Source of the DNA: Stappia indica
Lineage (GTDB): Bacteria; Pseudomonadota; Alphaproteobacteria; Rhizobiales; Stappiaceae
NCBI RefSeq assembly: GCF_020177335.1
Contig: NZ_JAIVMG010000015.1
Coordinates: 47,265 to 111,264 of the forward strand
Direction: 5' to 3'
Length of the DNA stretch: 64,000 bases
This document shows positions 26,722-36,520 of this stretch, in pieces; the first letter of the stretch is position 1, and each line of letters starts with the position of its first letter. Both the position numbers and the translations under genes were made by a program. Under the pieces are notes generated by a model. The model was not told the DNA's origin and ran no database searches. It saw nothing but the letters and a program-made list of their open reading frames with translations.

Positions 26722-27933
26722 ATGGCAGTTGCCGAGCACACTCAAGCCCCGCCGACATCGCGCCCCGGACCGGGGCCGGACGGCATGACCGGCCTGTGCT
26801 TCGCCCCGGAGGAGGCCGAAACGCATCTCGCCGACTGGACCCGGCTGGCGGACCGGGCCGTCGAGCCCAACCCGTTCTTCCGGCCGGAATTCCTGTTGCC
26901 GTATCTGGCCCGGATGGCCCCCGGGCGCGGCCGGATCTGCGTCGTTCGCCGCCCCGGCGACGGCGCCTTTCTGGCGCTGATGCCCTTTTGCCGCCGCCGT
27001 CCGGGACTGCTGTTTCCAGCCCTCACTGCCCTTGTCGAAGAATACGGGCCGCTTGGCACGCCTCTGGTCGCGCCCGAGGCGGATACGGCGACGCTCAAGA
27101 CACTCTTCGCCACCGCAAGAAAAACCTTCGGCTCCGGTCCGATGACGCTCCCCTATCAGCGCACCGATGGCCCGGTGTTCGACCTGCTTCAGGACCTCGC
27201 CGCTCAGGATGGCGGACACCTGGAACTCGACAGCGAACAGGTGCGCGCAGGACATGCGACCGGCCCCACCGGCCAGGAACAATACGACCTGGTCGGCACC
27301 AGCCGCCGGCGGGAAATCGAACGGCAGTTGCGGCGGCTGAAGGACCTGGGTGCCGTCCAATTGACCAGCGTCGATGGGCGACAGGAGGTGTTGCCCGCCT
27401 TTGAGGGCTTCCTTCAACTCGAAGCGAGCGGCTGGAAGGGGACGAACGGCACCGCCCTTGCCAGCCAGCCCGCCAGCCTCGCCTTCGCCCGCGACTTCAT
27501 CAAGGCCCAGGCGAAGGCCGGCCGGGTGCGGATCGACCGTCTCACCCTCGACGGAACACCAATCGCCGCCATGGTGATGCTGCGCGACGGCCACCGCATC
27601 TGGTCGTGGAAGATCGCCTATGACGAGCGCTATGCGCGCTACTCTCCCGGCGCGCAGATCACCCGTTATTCCATGCGGCAGGATCTGGCCGAACCGGGGC
27701 TGGCGGAGGCGGATTCACTCGCGGTCCCGCATCATCCGATGATCACGCCGCTCTGGCGCGGCACCGTGCCCTACGCCACCGTGCTGCTGGCACGCGGCGC
27801 CCTGGCCTCCACGCGCTGCCGCCTGCTTCGCTTCGATCTTGCGATGACCCGCTCCCTGCGCCAGCTGGCGAAGGCCGGCCTTCGCCGCCTGCGCGCCGGG
27901 CGCGGAAAAAGCGGCGCGACGACAGCGACCTGA
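26722..27933 (+). CDS. CelD/BcsL-like GNAT acetyltransferase
   Basis: A 403-residue protein of the Acetyltransf_6 (CelD-like) group: NPFFRPEFLLPYL near the N-terminus, TSRRREIERQLRRLKDLG, FEGFLQLEASGWKGTNGTALAS, and RIDRLTLDGTPIAAMVMLRDGHRIWSWKIAYDERYARYSPGAQI carry the double-GNAT signature. Such proteins act in exopolysaccharide or cellulose modification or transfer of amino-acid groups. ATG 26722 has GGAAGGA upstream. It follows the flippase gene by about 120 bases, a gap containing a short AAACCGCCAG tandem repeat, and converges on an acyl-CoA ligase. Confidence 0.78.
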   Translation: MAVAEHTQAPPTSRPGPGPDGMTGLCFAPEEAETHLADWTRLADRAVEPNPFFRPEFLLPYLARMAPGRGRICVVRRPGDGAFLALMPFCRRRPGLLFPALTALVEEYGPLGTPLVAPEADTATLKTLFATARKTFGSGPMTLPYQRTDGPVFDLLQDLAAQDGGHLELDSEQVRAGHATGPTGQEQYDLVGTSRRREIERQLRRLKDLGAVQLTSVDGRQEVLPAFEGFLQLEASGWKGTNGTALASQPASLAFARDFIKAQAKAGRVRIDRLTLDGTPIAAMVMLRDGHRIWSWKIAYDERYARYSPGAQITRYSMRQDLAEPGLAEADSLAVPHHPMITPLWRGTVPYATVLLARGALASTRCRLLRFDLAMTRSLRQLAKAGLRRLRAGRGKSGATTAT

Positions 27934-27953
27934 GCCCCGACGTCGCGGCAGGC

Positions 27954-29600
27954 CTACTCTTCGGAGATCCCGGCTACGGCAGAAATTTCTTCCCGCAACA
28001 ATCGCCGGATCACCTTGCCGGTCGTCGTCAGCGGCAACGCATCCACGAACGCCACCTCGCGCGGGTATTCATGGGCGGACAGGCGCGTGCGCACATAACC
28101 GCGAATGCTCTCTTCCAGGTCCTGGCCCGCAGCAGCCCCATCCCTTGGCACGACGAATGCCTTGACGATCTCCGTGCGCAGCGCATCGGGCTTGCCGACG
28201 ACAGCGGCGAGCGCCACATCGGGGTGGGAGAGCAGGCAATCCTCGATCTCGCCCGGGCCAATCCGGTACCCCGCCGAGGTAATGATGTCGTCGTCCCGCC
28301 CGACGAAATGCACATAGCCTTCGTCATCGGCGACGCCCTGGTCGCCCGTGACCATCCAATCGCCGACGAACTTCGCCCGGGTCGCTCCCGGGTCGCCCCA
28401 GTATTCCAGAAACATCACCGGATCGGGCCGGCAGATCGCGATCTGCCCCTGTACCTCCGGCGCGCAGATCGCGCCCGATGGGTCGATGATCGCCACCTCA
28501 TGTCCCGGCACCGGCTTGCCGATAGCCCCGGCCCGGCTGACGCCGATGGCCGCGCAGGAGGCCAGCACTGCGTTGCATTCCGTCTGGCCGTAGAATTCGT
28601 TGACGGCGAGGCCGAGCTCCTCGCGAACCCAGTCATAGGTCTCGCGGCCCAGCGCCTCTCCGGCCGATCCGATGCTGCGCAGACGCAGATCGAACCTCGC
28701 CCGTGGCCGCGCCACCGTACGCAGCATCTTCAGGGCGGTGGGCGGGATGAAGGCATTGCGCACCCCCGCCCCGGCCATCAACGCGAAGGCCTGCTCCGGA
28801 TCGAACTTCTCGAACCGATGGGCGAGCACCGGCACGCCGAGCGACAAGGCCGGCAACAGCGCGTTCAACAGACCGCCAGCCCAGGCCCAGTCCGCCGGCG
28901 TCCAGAACAGATCCCCCGCGCAGGGCATGAACTCATGCGCCATCTGGATGCCCGGCAGATGCCCCGGCAGCACCTTGTGACCATGCAGCGCGCCCTTGGG
29001 CGGCCCGGTGGTTCCGGAGGTGTAAATCATCATCGCCGGGTCGTCCGGCGTGGTCGAAACCGGATCGAAGGCATCCCGTCCGGCGGCCACCAGCGTCTCG
29101 AAACAGGCCGCGCCGGCGGCAGCGCCATCGACCGAGATCAGCAAGGACAGGTTTGGCAGCTCGTCGCGGATTTCGGCGACCTTCGCCACCCCAGCCGCAT
29201 CCGTGATCACCGCCCGGGTGCCGGAATTGGCCAACCGATAGCGCAGCGCCTCGACGCCGAACAGATTGGCCAGCGGCACGGCGATCGCCCCGAGCTTGTA
29301 GACCGCCAGATGGGATAGCAGCGTCTGCGGCGATTGCGGCAGGAGCAGCGCCACCCGCATGCCCCGACCGATCCCTTGCGCCCGCAGGGCGTTGGCCAGA
29401 CGGTTGGACTGACGCGCCAACGCGCCGTAGCTCCACGGCTCGACCGCACCGCCAAGCTCCCGATGATAGAAAAGCGCCACCCGGTCCGGCTCCCGTGCCG
29501 CCCAGCGATCGCAGGCGGCAACGGCGATGTTGTAGTGCGCCGGGATCTGCCAGCGGAAGCGTTCGCGCAGGTCCCGGTAGGTCTCGGCCCGTTGCAGCAT
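27954..29600 (-). CDS. AMP-forming acyl-CoA synthetase (acetyl/medium-chain type)
   Basis: ANL-superfamily adenylate-forming enzyme of 548 residues that activates a carboxylic acid with ATP and CoA. Motifs: the P-loop-like YTSGTTGPPKGALHGHK, NEFYGQTECN, GDQGVADDEGYVHFVGRDDDIITSAGYRIGPGEIE (hinge) and the C-terminal catalytic Lys in TTTGKVIRRLLRE. The sequence is nearer to AcsA/AcsM-type short- or medium-chain synthetases than to long-chain FadD. The ATG at 29600 is ten bases after the CAP gene stop, so the two are probably one operon. Confidence 0.85.
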   Translation of the reverse strand: MLQRAETYRDLRERFRWQIPAHYNIAVAACDRWAAREPDRVALFYHRELGGAVEPWSYGALARQSNRLANALRAQGIGRGMRVALLLPQSPQTLLSHLAVYKLGAIAVPLANLFGVEALRYRLANSGTRAVITDAAGVAKVAEIRDELPNLSLLISVDGAAAGAACFETLVAAGRDAFDPVSTTPDDPAMMIYTSGTTGPPKGALHGHKVLPGHLPGIQMAHEFMPCAGDLFWTPADWAWAGGLLNALLPALSLGVPVLAHRFEKFDPEQAFALMAGAGVRNAFIPPTALKMLRTVARPRARFDLRLRSIGSAGEALGRETYDWVREELGLAVNEFYGQTECNAVLASCAAIGVSRAGAIGKPVPGHEVAIIDPSGAICAPEVQGQIAICRPDPVMFLEYWGDPGATRAKFVGDWMVTGDQGVADDEGYVHFVGRDDDIITSAGYRIGPGEIEDCLLSHPDVALAAVVGKPDALRTEIVKAFVVPRDGAAAGQDLEESIRGYVRTRLSAHEYPREVAFVDALPLTTTGKVIRRLLREEISAVAGISEE

Positions 29601-29610
29601 CGTCAGGCCC

Positions 29611-30126
29611 TCAAGGCGCCGGTGCCGCCAGCACCAGCGACCAGAACACCTTGTGCTTCGAACCGGAGGAATAGGCGGTGGCGATGCCCATGCGGGTCGC
29701 CTTGGCATCGCGCATCACCGCGTCATGCGCGGGAGAATCGCGCCAGCCGGAGAACGCCTCGGCCAGCGTGCGGTAGCCGGCGCTGACATTTTCCACCGCA
29801 TAGGTCTTCGGCTCGCCGGCGGCGGCCATGCGCGCGGCAAGGCGGTTTTCCCCCTCCAGCGAGGCGCGAACGGTGCCGGCGGCGGCCATGGCCGTAGCCT
29901 GCTGGCGGGCGGCCCGCATCAGCGCCGGATCGATCGTCAGCGGCGGAAGCCCCCGGGTTTGCCGATAGCTGCCGATCATCTGCGCCGCCGAAGCGGCGTC
30001 GACCGTCGCATCGACCCGGGCCATGCTCTTGTAATAGGGAGGGACCGCGTCCCGATCGGGCAGGCAGCCGGCGGTCAACGTGCCCGCGAAAAGGGCCAGA
30101 ACCGGCATCAAGCGTGTGAAGGTCAT
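29611..30126 (-). CDS. CAP (SCP/PR1) domain lipoprotein
   Basis: A 171-residue predicted lipoprotein (lipobox LTAGC near residue 20). A CAP domain follows: IGSYRQTRGLPPLTIDPALMRAARQQATAMAA, ENVSAGYRTLAEAFSGWRDSPAHDAVMRDAKATRMGIA matches the E-N...W..S..H...M motif, although the first conserved His of the family is not obvious. The biochemical role of bacterial CAP proteins is mostly unknown. GAGGGCGG precedes ATG 30126. It lies just upstream of the acyl-CoA ligase. Confidence 0.8.
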   Translation of the reverse strand: MTFTRLMPVLALFAGTLTAGCLPDRDAVPPYYKSMARVDATVDAASAAQMIGSYRQTRGLPPLTIDPALMRAARQQATAMAAAGTVRASLEGENRLAARMAAAGEPKTYAVENVSAGYRTLAEAFSGWRDSPAHDAVMRDAKATRMGIATAYSSGSKHKVFWSLVLAAPAP

Positions 30127-30168
30127 TCCGCCCTCATACAGCGCCGACGCGGCCGGCGCGAGAATTTT

Positions 30169-30206
30169 CTGCCGCCGGGGCAGGCCATACGGCGCTCCGG
30201 CGGCAG
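30169..30206. terminator. Inverted repeat after ccr, possible terminator
   Basis: CTGCCGCCGG (30169-30178) and CCGGCGGCAG (30197-30206) are perfect complements with an 18-base loop, about 20 bases beyond the ccr stop and before the next minus-strand gene. There is no T-tract, so the terminator call is tentative. Confidence 0.4.
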
Positions 30207-30224
30207 GGATCACGCGAGGATCGA

Positions 30225-31520
<1,296 letters not shown>

Positions 31521-31736
31521 GCCAATCACATCCTCCCTGTTCCCGGTTTCCCGTCAACCCGTTTCCGGCGCCGTCCGCATGACAGCACCGCACACCCGTC
31601 CGTTCCCAACGCGCCAGCTGCCGGAAATCGACCGGCGGATGGCGCTCAACCCGTCAGTTCCGCGTGGCTGAAGCCCGATGCTGCGCCGCCGCATCAGCCT
31701 CTCGCCAACCCCGTCCCAACGCGGTTTCCCGCTTAC

Positions 31737-31755
31737 AGCACGAAACTATCGTGCT
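31737..31755. promoter_or_regulatory. Inverted repeat AGCACG-N7-CGTGCT, candidate operator in the ccr-ecm region
   Basis: AGCACG (31737-31742) and CGTGCT (31750-31755) form a perfect 6-bp inverted repeat around AAACTAT, a size that suits a dimeric regulator. ccr is controlled in other bacteria by dedicated activators (CcrR in Methylobacterium; RamB/PccR-type regulators elsewhere). Whether this site binds one of them cannot be told from the window. Confidence 0.4.
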
Positions 31756-31835
31756 AAAAACAGGGGGTACGCTATTGGACTATTGCTTAATTTACGCATT
31801 TGCCCAAGACTGTTTTTGCATCGCACATAGAAATT

Positions 31836-31847
31836 GTGCACATGCAC
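31836..31847. promoter_or_regulatory. Palindrome GTGCACATGCAC
   Basis: GTGCA-CA-TGCAC is a near-perfect palindrome 128 bases before ecm in the AT-rich middle of the divergent region. It could be a second regulator site. Evidence is symmetry and position only. Confidence 0.3.
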
Positions 31848-31975
31848 CCGCTCGGGCACCGGCCCGGGCGCCATCAATCGGACCGTCCGGATGCCCGCCG
31901 TACCTTGGCGGATCGGGCGAAAATCAGCAAAATGCCCGTTCGACTGAAGCGCGGGCGCGGGAGTGAGGAGACCCC

Positions 31976-33973
31976 ATGAGCAAGACCCCTTCGGACACGC
32001 CGCATCGGGACCGCCCGTGGATTTTCCGCACCTACGCAGGACATTCGACCGCGCGGGATTCCAACCGGCTCTACCGGACGAACCTTGCCAAGGGCCAGAC
32101 CGGCCTGTCGGTCGCCTTCGATCTGCCGACCCAGACCGGCTACGATCCCGATCATGCGCTGTCGCGCGGCGAGGTAGGCAAGGTCGGCGTGCCGATCGCC
32201 CATCTGGGAGACATGCGAGCGCTCTTCTCCGATATTCCGCTGGAGAAGATGAACACCTCCATGACAATCAACGCCACCGCCCCGTGGCTGCTGGCGCTTT
32301 ATGTGGCCGCCGCGGACGAGCAGGGCGCGGATCGCAAGCTGCTGGCCGGCACCACCCAGAACGACCTCATCAAGGAATACCTGTCGCGTGGCACCTATGT
32401 GTTCCCGCCGGCCCCGTCGCTGCGCCTGACCCGCGACGTGATCGCCTGGACCTATACCGAGATGCCCAAGTGGAACCCGATGAACGTGTGTTCCTATCAC
32501 CTTCAGGAGGCCGGTGCGACGCCGGTGCAGGAGCTGTCCTTCGCCCTGGCCACCGCAATCGCCATCCTCGACGAGGTGCGCGACAGCGGCGCCATCCCGC
32601 CGGCGGATTTTTCCAAGGCGGTCGGCCGCATCTCCTTCTTCGTCAACGCCGGCATGCGCTTCATCACCGAGGTGTGCAAGATGCGCGCCTTCGCCGAGCT
32701 GTGGGACGAGATCTGCCGCGAGCGCTATGACGTTGCCGACGAGCGGCACCGGCGCTTCCGCTATGGTGTCCAGGTCAATTCGCTCGGCCTGACCGAGCAG
32801 CAGCCGGAAAACAACGTCTACCGCATCCTGATCGAGGCGCTGGCCGTCGTCCTGTCGAAGAACGCCCGCGCCCGCGCGGTGCAGCTTCCCGCCTGGAACG
32901 AGGCCCTCGGCCTGCCCCGGCCGTTCGACCAGCAATGGTCGCTGCGGGTGCAGCAGATCCTCGCCTACGAGACCGACCTTCTCGAATACGCCGATATCTT
33001 CGACGGATCGACGGTGATCACCGCCAAGGTCGAGGCGTTGAAAGAGGAAGCGCGCGCCGAACTCGCCCGCATCGAGGAGATGGGCGGGGCCATTGCCGCG
33101 GTGGAATCGAGCTACATGAAACAGGCGCTGGTTGCCTCCAATGCCCAGCGCCTCGCTGCCATCGAAGCGGGCGAGCAGATCGTCGTCGGCGTCAACAAGT
33201 TCACCGAAAGCGAGCCCTCGCCGCTGGCCGCCGGCGAGGATGGCGGCATCCTCACCGTGCCCGAACATGTGGAGGCGGAAGCCATCGAGACCCTGCAGGC
33301 CTGGCGGGCGGAACGGGACGGCGATGCCGCCGCAAGAGCCCTGGCCGCGCTGAAGGAAGCGGCCCAGGAGGGGCGCAATATCATGGAGCCGTCGATTGCC
33401 GCGGCCAAGGCCGGCGTCACCACCGGCGAATGGGGCGCGGCGCTGCGCGAGGTGTTCGGCGAATACCGGGCCCCCACCGGGGTCGGCAAGGCGGCGCGCA
33501 GCGACGGCGGCGATCTGGACGAGGTGCGCAGTGCCGTCGACACGGTCTCGGCCAAGCTCGGCCGCCGGCTCAAGTTCCTGGTTGGCAAGCCTGGTCTCGA
33601 CGGCCATTCCAACGGAGCGGAACAGATTGCCGTGCGGGCCCGCGACTGCGGCATGGAAGTGGTCTATGAGGGCATCCGCCTGACCCCGGCGCAGATCGTC
33701 AACGCCGCGCTGGAAGAGGATGTCCATGTCATCGGCCTGTCGATCCTCTCCGGCTCCCATCTGGCGCTGGTGCGCGACGTGATGGAGCGGCTGCGAGCCA
33801 GCGGCATCGATGACATCCCGCTTATCGTCGGCGGTATCATCCCCGATGAGGACGCGGCGGCACTGCGCGCCATGGGCGTTGCCGCGGTCTACACACCGAA
33901 GAACTTCCAGCTCACCGACATCATGCGGGAAGTGGTGGAGATCGTCGGCGCCCGCGCCGAGGTGGCCGCCTGA
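31976..33973 (+). CDS. ecm: Ethylmalonyl-CoA mutase (adenosylcobalamin-dependent)
   Basis: Converts (2R)-ethylmalonyl-CoA to (2S)-methylsuccinyl-CoA in the ethylmalonyl-CoA pathway (formerly meaA). The 665-residue single chain has the substrate barrel opening WIFRTYAGHSTARDSNRLYRTNLAKGQTGLSVAFDLPTQTGYDPDH, with LEKMNTSMTINATAPWLLALY. The C-terminal B12 domain carries the cobalt-binding DGHSNG (DxHxxG), SILSGSHL and GGIIPDEDAAALRAMGVAAVYTP. The opening differs from methylmalonyl-CoA mutase and fits Ecm. GAGGAG precedes the ATG. It is divergent from ccr and followed by a strong hairpin. Confidence 0.96.
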   Translation: MSKTPSDTPHRDRPWIFRTYAGHSTARDSNRLYRTNLAKGQTGLSVAFDLPTQTGYDPDHALSRGEVGKVGVPIAHLGDMRALFSDIPLEKMNTSMTINATAPWLLALYVAAADEQGADRKLLAGTTQNDLIKEYLSRGTYVFPPAPSLRLTRDVIAWTYTEMPKWNPMNVCSYHLQEAGATPVQELSFALATAIAILDEVRDSGAIPPADFSKAVGRISFFVNAGMRFITEVCKMRAFAELWDEICRERYDVADERHRRFRYGVQVNSLGLTEQQPENNVYRILIEALAVVLSKNARARAVQLPAWNEALGLPRPFDQQWSLRVQQILAYETDLLEYADIFDGSTVITAKVEALKEEARAELARIEEMGGAIAAVESSYMKQALVASNAQRLAAIEAGEQIVVGVNKFTESEPSPLAAGEDGGILTVPEHVEAEAIETLQAWRAERDGDAAARALAALKEAAQEGRNIMEPSIAAAKAGVTTGEWGAALREVFGEYRAPTGVGKAARSDGGDLDEVRSAVDTVSAKLGRRLKFLVGKPGLDGHSNGAEQIAVRARDCGMEVVYEGIRLTPAQIVNAALEEDVHVIGLSILSGSHLALVRDVMERLRASGIDDIPLIVGGIIPDEDAAALRAMGVAAVYTPKNFQLTDIMREVVEIVGARAEVAA

Positions 33974-33990
33974 CGACAGGTCTCAAACAC

Positions 33991-34036
33991 GCCTTTCCGC
34001 CGCGCCCCCGTCCGAGGGGGAGGGCGGCGGAAAGGC
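33991..34036. terminator. Strong bidirectional hairpin between convergent ecm and GH25 genes
   Basis: GCCTTTCCGCCGC (33991-34003) pairs perfectly with GCGGCGGAAAGGC (34024-34036), and inside it CCCCC (34005-34009) pairs with GGGGG (34016-34020). It sits 18 bases after the ecm stop and 25 from the convergent gene's stop. No T-tract on either strand, but an 18-bp stem at this place strongly suggests termination or 3'-end protection. Confidence 0.6.
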
Positions 34037-34061
34037 ATCGGGTACGAACCGGCAGCAGCCG

Positions 34062-34784
34062 CTATCGCTCCAGCTCGCCCTTCAGCCAATCGCGCCACTG
34101 GGAGCGGGTGCCGAAGAAGACGTTGCGGTCGATATTGCCGTCGACGCCATCGACCCGGCCTTCGGCGGTATACTGCCAGAACACCCAGTTGCCGCGCTTT
34201 TCATACTTGCGGTTGGGGTGGCTCGCCACCGAACGCAGCCAGAAATCATACTCATGCTTGGCGCCAACCAGCCGGTCGCGGTGGAAGTCGACGGAGGAAT
34301 AGATCACCGGGCTCTTGCCGTAGTGCTCTTCCATCGCCTCCAGGAAGACCCGCATGTCGCGCAAGAGCTGCGCCCGCGGCGGCCGCTCGCGGCAGGTCTT
34401 GGAATGGGCGTTCCACTCCATGTCCAGCACCGGCGGCAACGCATCCGGATCCACCGGCACATTGGCAAAGAACCAGGAAATCTGCTCCTCGACCGGACGG
34501 CAGAAGTAATAGAAATGGTAGGCGCCGCGCGGCACCCCGGCGGCCTTGGCCCTGACCCAGTTCTCCATGAACTTCGGGTCGACATAGTCCCCGCCCTCGG
34601 TCGCCTTGATCCAGGCGAATTCGGTGCCCGCGCGCTTGACCCGGTGCCAATCGATGTCGCCCTGATAGCGCGACACATCAATGCCATGGATAGCGAAATC
34701 CTCCGGCGTCGGGTCCGGAAAATCAAAGGCCGCACAGGCGGCCAGCGAGACTGCACAGATCAAGGACAACACGCGCGCCAGCAT
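34062..34784 (-). CDS. Glycoside hydrolase family 25 lysozyme, lipoprotein
   Basis: A 240-residue predicted lipoprotein (lipobox SLAAC near residue 18) with a GH25 muramidase domain. IHGIDVSRYQGDIDWHRVK holds the N-terminal catalytic Asp, LPPVLDMEWN the DxE motif, and WVFWQYTAEGRVDGVDGNIDRNVF the C-terminal strand. It is expected to cleave the beta-1,4 bond between MurNAc and GlcNAc in peptidoglycan, from the envelope side. The likely start is ATG 34784 with GAGAGAG upstream. Confidence 0.9.
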   Translation of the reverse strand: MLARVLSLICAVSLAACAAFDFPDPTPEDFAIHGIDVSRYQGDIDWHRVKRAGTEFAWIKATEGGDYVDPKFMENWVRAKAAGVPRGAYHFYYFCRPVEEQISWFFANVPVDPDALPPVLDMEWNAHSKTCRERPPRAQLLRDMRVFLEAMEEHYGKSPVIYSSVDFHRDRLVGAKHEYDFWLRSVASHPNRKYEKRGNWVFWQYTAEGRVDGVDGNIDRNVFFGTRSQWRDWLKGELER

Positions 34785-34925
34785 CACTCTCTCTCGGTCC
34801 CCTCAGGCTCAAGGCCTATGCCCACCAGCGGGAGAGGACCGTATTGGCAAACCGTTAAGGATTGGCTTACCAACCGAACCGCGCGGAAATGCGATGCGTC
34901 CGGAACGCAAATGAAACTTCACGAA

Positions 34926-34959
34926 AATGTGAACGGATGCGCTCCTGGCGCATCCGTTC
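34926..34959 (-). terminator. Rho-independent terminator of the LysM/BON gene
   Basis: GAACGGATGCGC (34931-34942) and GCGCATCCGTTC (34948-34959) form a perfect 12-bp stem with a 5-base loop. Read on the minus strand, the stem is followed by ACATTTTC. It is 15 bases past the stop of the minus-strand gene. Confidence 0.8.
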
Positions 34960-34974
34960 GGACTGACAAGCGGG

Positions 34975-35412
34975 TCAACCGAGCGTGGGAATCCGCAGCA
35001 CCTGACCGGGATAGATCTTGTCCGGGTTCGACAGCATCGGTGTGTTGGCCTCGTAGATCGCCATGTATTTGGAGCCGTCTCCATAGACCGTCGCAGCCAC
35101 CGCCCACAGGGTGTCGCCCTTGGCAACCGTATGGAACCGCGCCTCCGGCGCCGCTTCGGTGACCGCGATCTCTTCCTCCACCTTGGCGATGCCAAGCACA
35201 TTGCCGGCGGCGAGAATCAGCTTTTCTCGCGCCTCCTGGGTCGGCGCCGCCCCGGCGATCTTCACCGTGTCGCCGGCGACCTCGACCTTGACATCGCCAT
35301 CGAGCCCCAGATCGGCGACCTCCTTCTCGATGGCCGCCGCCGCCTCCGCTTCCGGCTCGTCGCCGCCGAACAAGGATTTGCCGGCATCCTTCACGAAATC
35401 GAAAAAACCCAT
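34975..35412 (-). CDS. BON-LysM protein (Kbp/YgaU-like)
   Basis: A 145-residue soluble protein. The N-terminus MGFFDFVKDAGKSLFG, a BON domain (DLGLDGDVKVEVAGDTVKIAGAAPTQEAREKLILAAGNVLGIAKVEEEI) and a C-terminal LysM (FHTVAKGDTLWAVAATVYGDGSKYMAIYEANTPMLSNPDKIYPGQVLRIP) match E. coli Kbp, a cytoplasmic K+-binding protein, in order and length. There is no signal peptide, so peptidoglycan binding is unlikely despite the LysM. Followed by its own terminator. Confidence 0.9.
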   Translation of the reverse strand: MGFFDFVKDAGKSLFGGDEPEAEAAAAIEKEVADLGLDGDVKVEVAGDTVKIAGAAPTQEAREKLILAAGNVLGIAKVEEEIAVTEAAPEARFHTVAKGDTLWAVAATVYGDGSKYMAIYEANTPMLSNPDKIYPGQVLRIPTLG

Positions 35413-35685
35413 GTCACTCTCCCGTCTCCGCCGGCGCTTGGACCGGCGCTTTGCGACGCACCTGACGGACCTGCCGCCATGAGTGCCCCGGGCCCTTCAT
35501 GCCTGGGGCGCAGCCATTAATGCGGAGAAGAACAGAGGGCGCAAGCGCGGAAGGCTGGCGCCGGCAAGAGCCGCCCCTTGAAACCGCCGCACGGGACTGG
35601 CATGTCATCGGGAGCGATCCGGCGCGCCCCGAGCGGTTCCGGAGCGCCCTCGCCCTTGACCCTCGCGCGAAAGTGACGACACCGC

Positions 35686-36489
35686 ATGACCGACAGCCTG
35701 ACGATCGCCACCTGGAACATCAATTCGGTGCGCCTGCGCCTGCCGATCGTCGAAAGGTTCCTGCAGGAGCACGCCCCGGACGTTCTCTGCCTGCAGGAAA
35801 CCAAGTGCCCCGATGGCAACTTCCCGCTCGCCGCCCTGCGCAAGCTTGGCTACGAGCACATCGCCATCAACGGTCAGAAGGGCTACAACGGCGTCGCAAC
35901 CCTTTCGCGGCGACCTTTCCTCGCCGAGGAGCGACGCGGCTTTTGCGATAAGGGCGACAGCCGGCACGTGGCCACCGACATCGCCTTTGCCGGTGACAAG
36001 CTCAGCCTGCACAATTTCTATGTTCCGGCCGGCGGCGACGAGCCGGACCCGGAGGTCAACGACAAATTCGCCCACAAACTGGCATTCCTCGACGAGATGG
36101 GCGACTGGTTTGCCGGCTTTTCATCCCCGTCCGTGGTGGTCGGCGATCTCAATATCGCGCCCTACGAACATGACGTCTGGTCGCACAAGGCGCTTTTGAA
36201 GGTGGTCAGCCATACGCCGGGCGAATGCGACAAGCTGGAGGCGGTGCGCGAGGCCGGGAACTTCCAGGACATCATGCGCCGCTTCGTGCCGGCAGAGGAA
36301 AAGCTCTACACTTGGTGGAGCTACCGGGCGCGCGACTGGTCGGCGGCCGACAAGGGGCGCCGCCTCGATCACATCTGGGCCACGGCAGACCTTGGCGCCA
36401 CCGCAACCGGAATGGAAGTGCTGCGCGAGGCCCGGGGCTGGGAAAAGCCCTCCGACCACGCGCCCGTGCTGATGCACCTCAAGGCCTGA
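35686..36489 (+). CDS. xthA: Exodeoxyribonuclease III
   Basis: AP endonuclease/3' exonuclease of base-excision repair, 267 residues. The EEP-fold motifs are complete: ATWNINSVRLRLP, CLQETKCPD, NFYVPAGGDEPDPEVND, the catalytic GDLNIAPYEHDVW, RLDHIWAT and the terminal SDHAPV. Mg2+-dependent and cytosolic. Solitary gene, with 270 bases of upstream DNA in which I see nothing distinctive. Confidence 0.94.
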   Translation: MTDSLTIATWNINSVRLRLPIVERFLQEHAPDVLCLQETKCPDGNFPLAALRKLGYEHIAINGQKGYNGVATLSRRPFLAEERRGFCDKGDSRHVATDIAFAGDKLSLHNFYVPAGGDEPDPEVNDKFAHKLAFLDEMGDWFAGFSSPSVVVGDLNIAPYEHDVWSHKALLKVVSHTPGECDKLEAVREAGNFQDIMRRFVPAEEKLYTWWSYRARDWSAADKGRRLDHIWATADLGATATGMEVLREARGWEKPSDHAPVLMHLKA

Positions 36490-36520
36490 GGCCCGCGCGT
36501 CCGGGCGGGATGTGCTTGCA

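Larger units (their letters stand above)
31521..31975. other. 455-bp intergenic region between divergent ccr and ecm
   Basis: No convincing ORF. The centre (about 31735-31850) is much more AT-rich than its surroundings and is the likely site of both promoters. It holds two inverted repeats (separate entries). GAGTGAGGAGA provides the ecm ribosome-binding site, and GGGAGGA that of ccr. No cobalamin riboswitch signature was seen. Confidence 0.7.

Noticed and set aside
24773..26758. 661-codon frame on the minus strand and a 628-codon frame at 31874-33760 (minus)
   Set aside because: Both mirror well-supported plus-strand genes (carbonic anhydrase/flippase and ecm) and show only Gly/Gln/Arg-rich composition.
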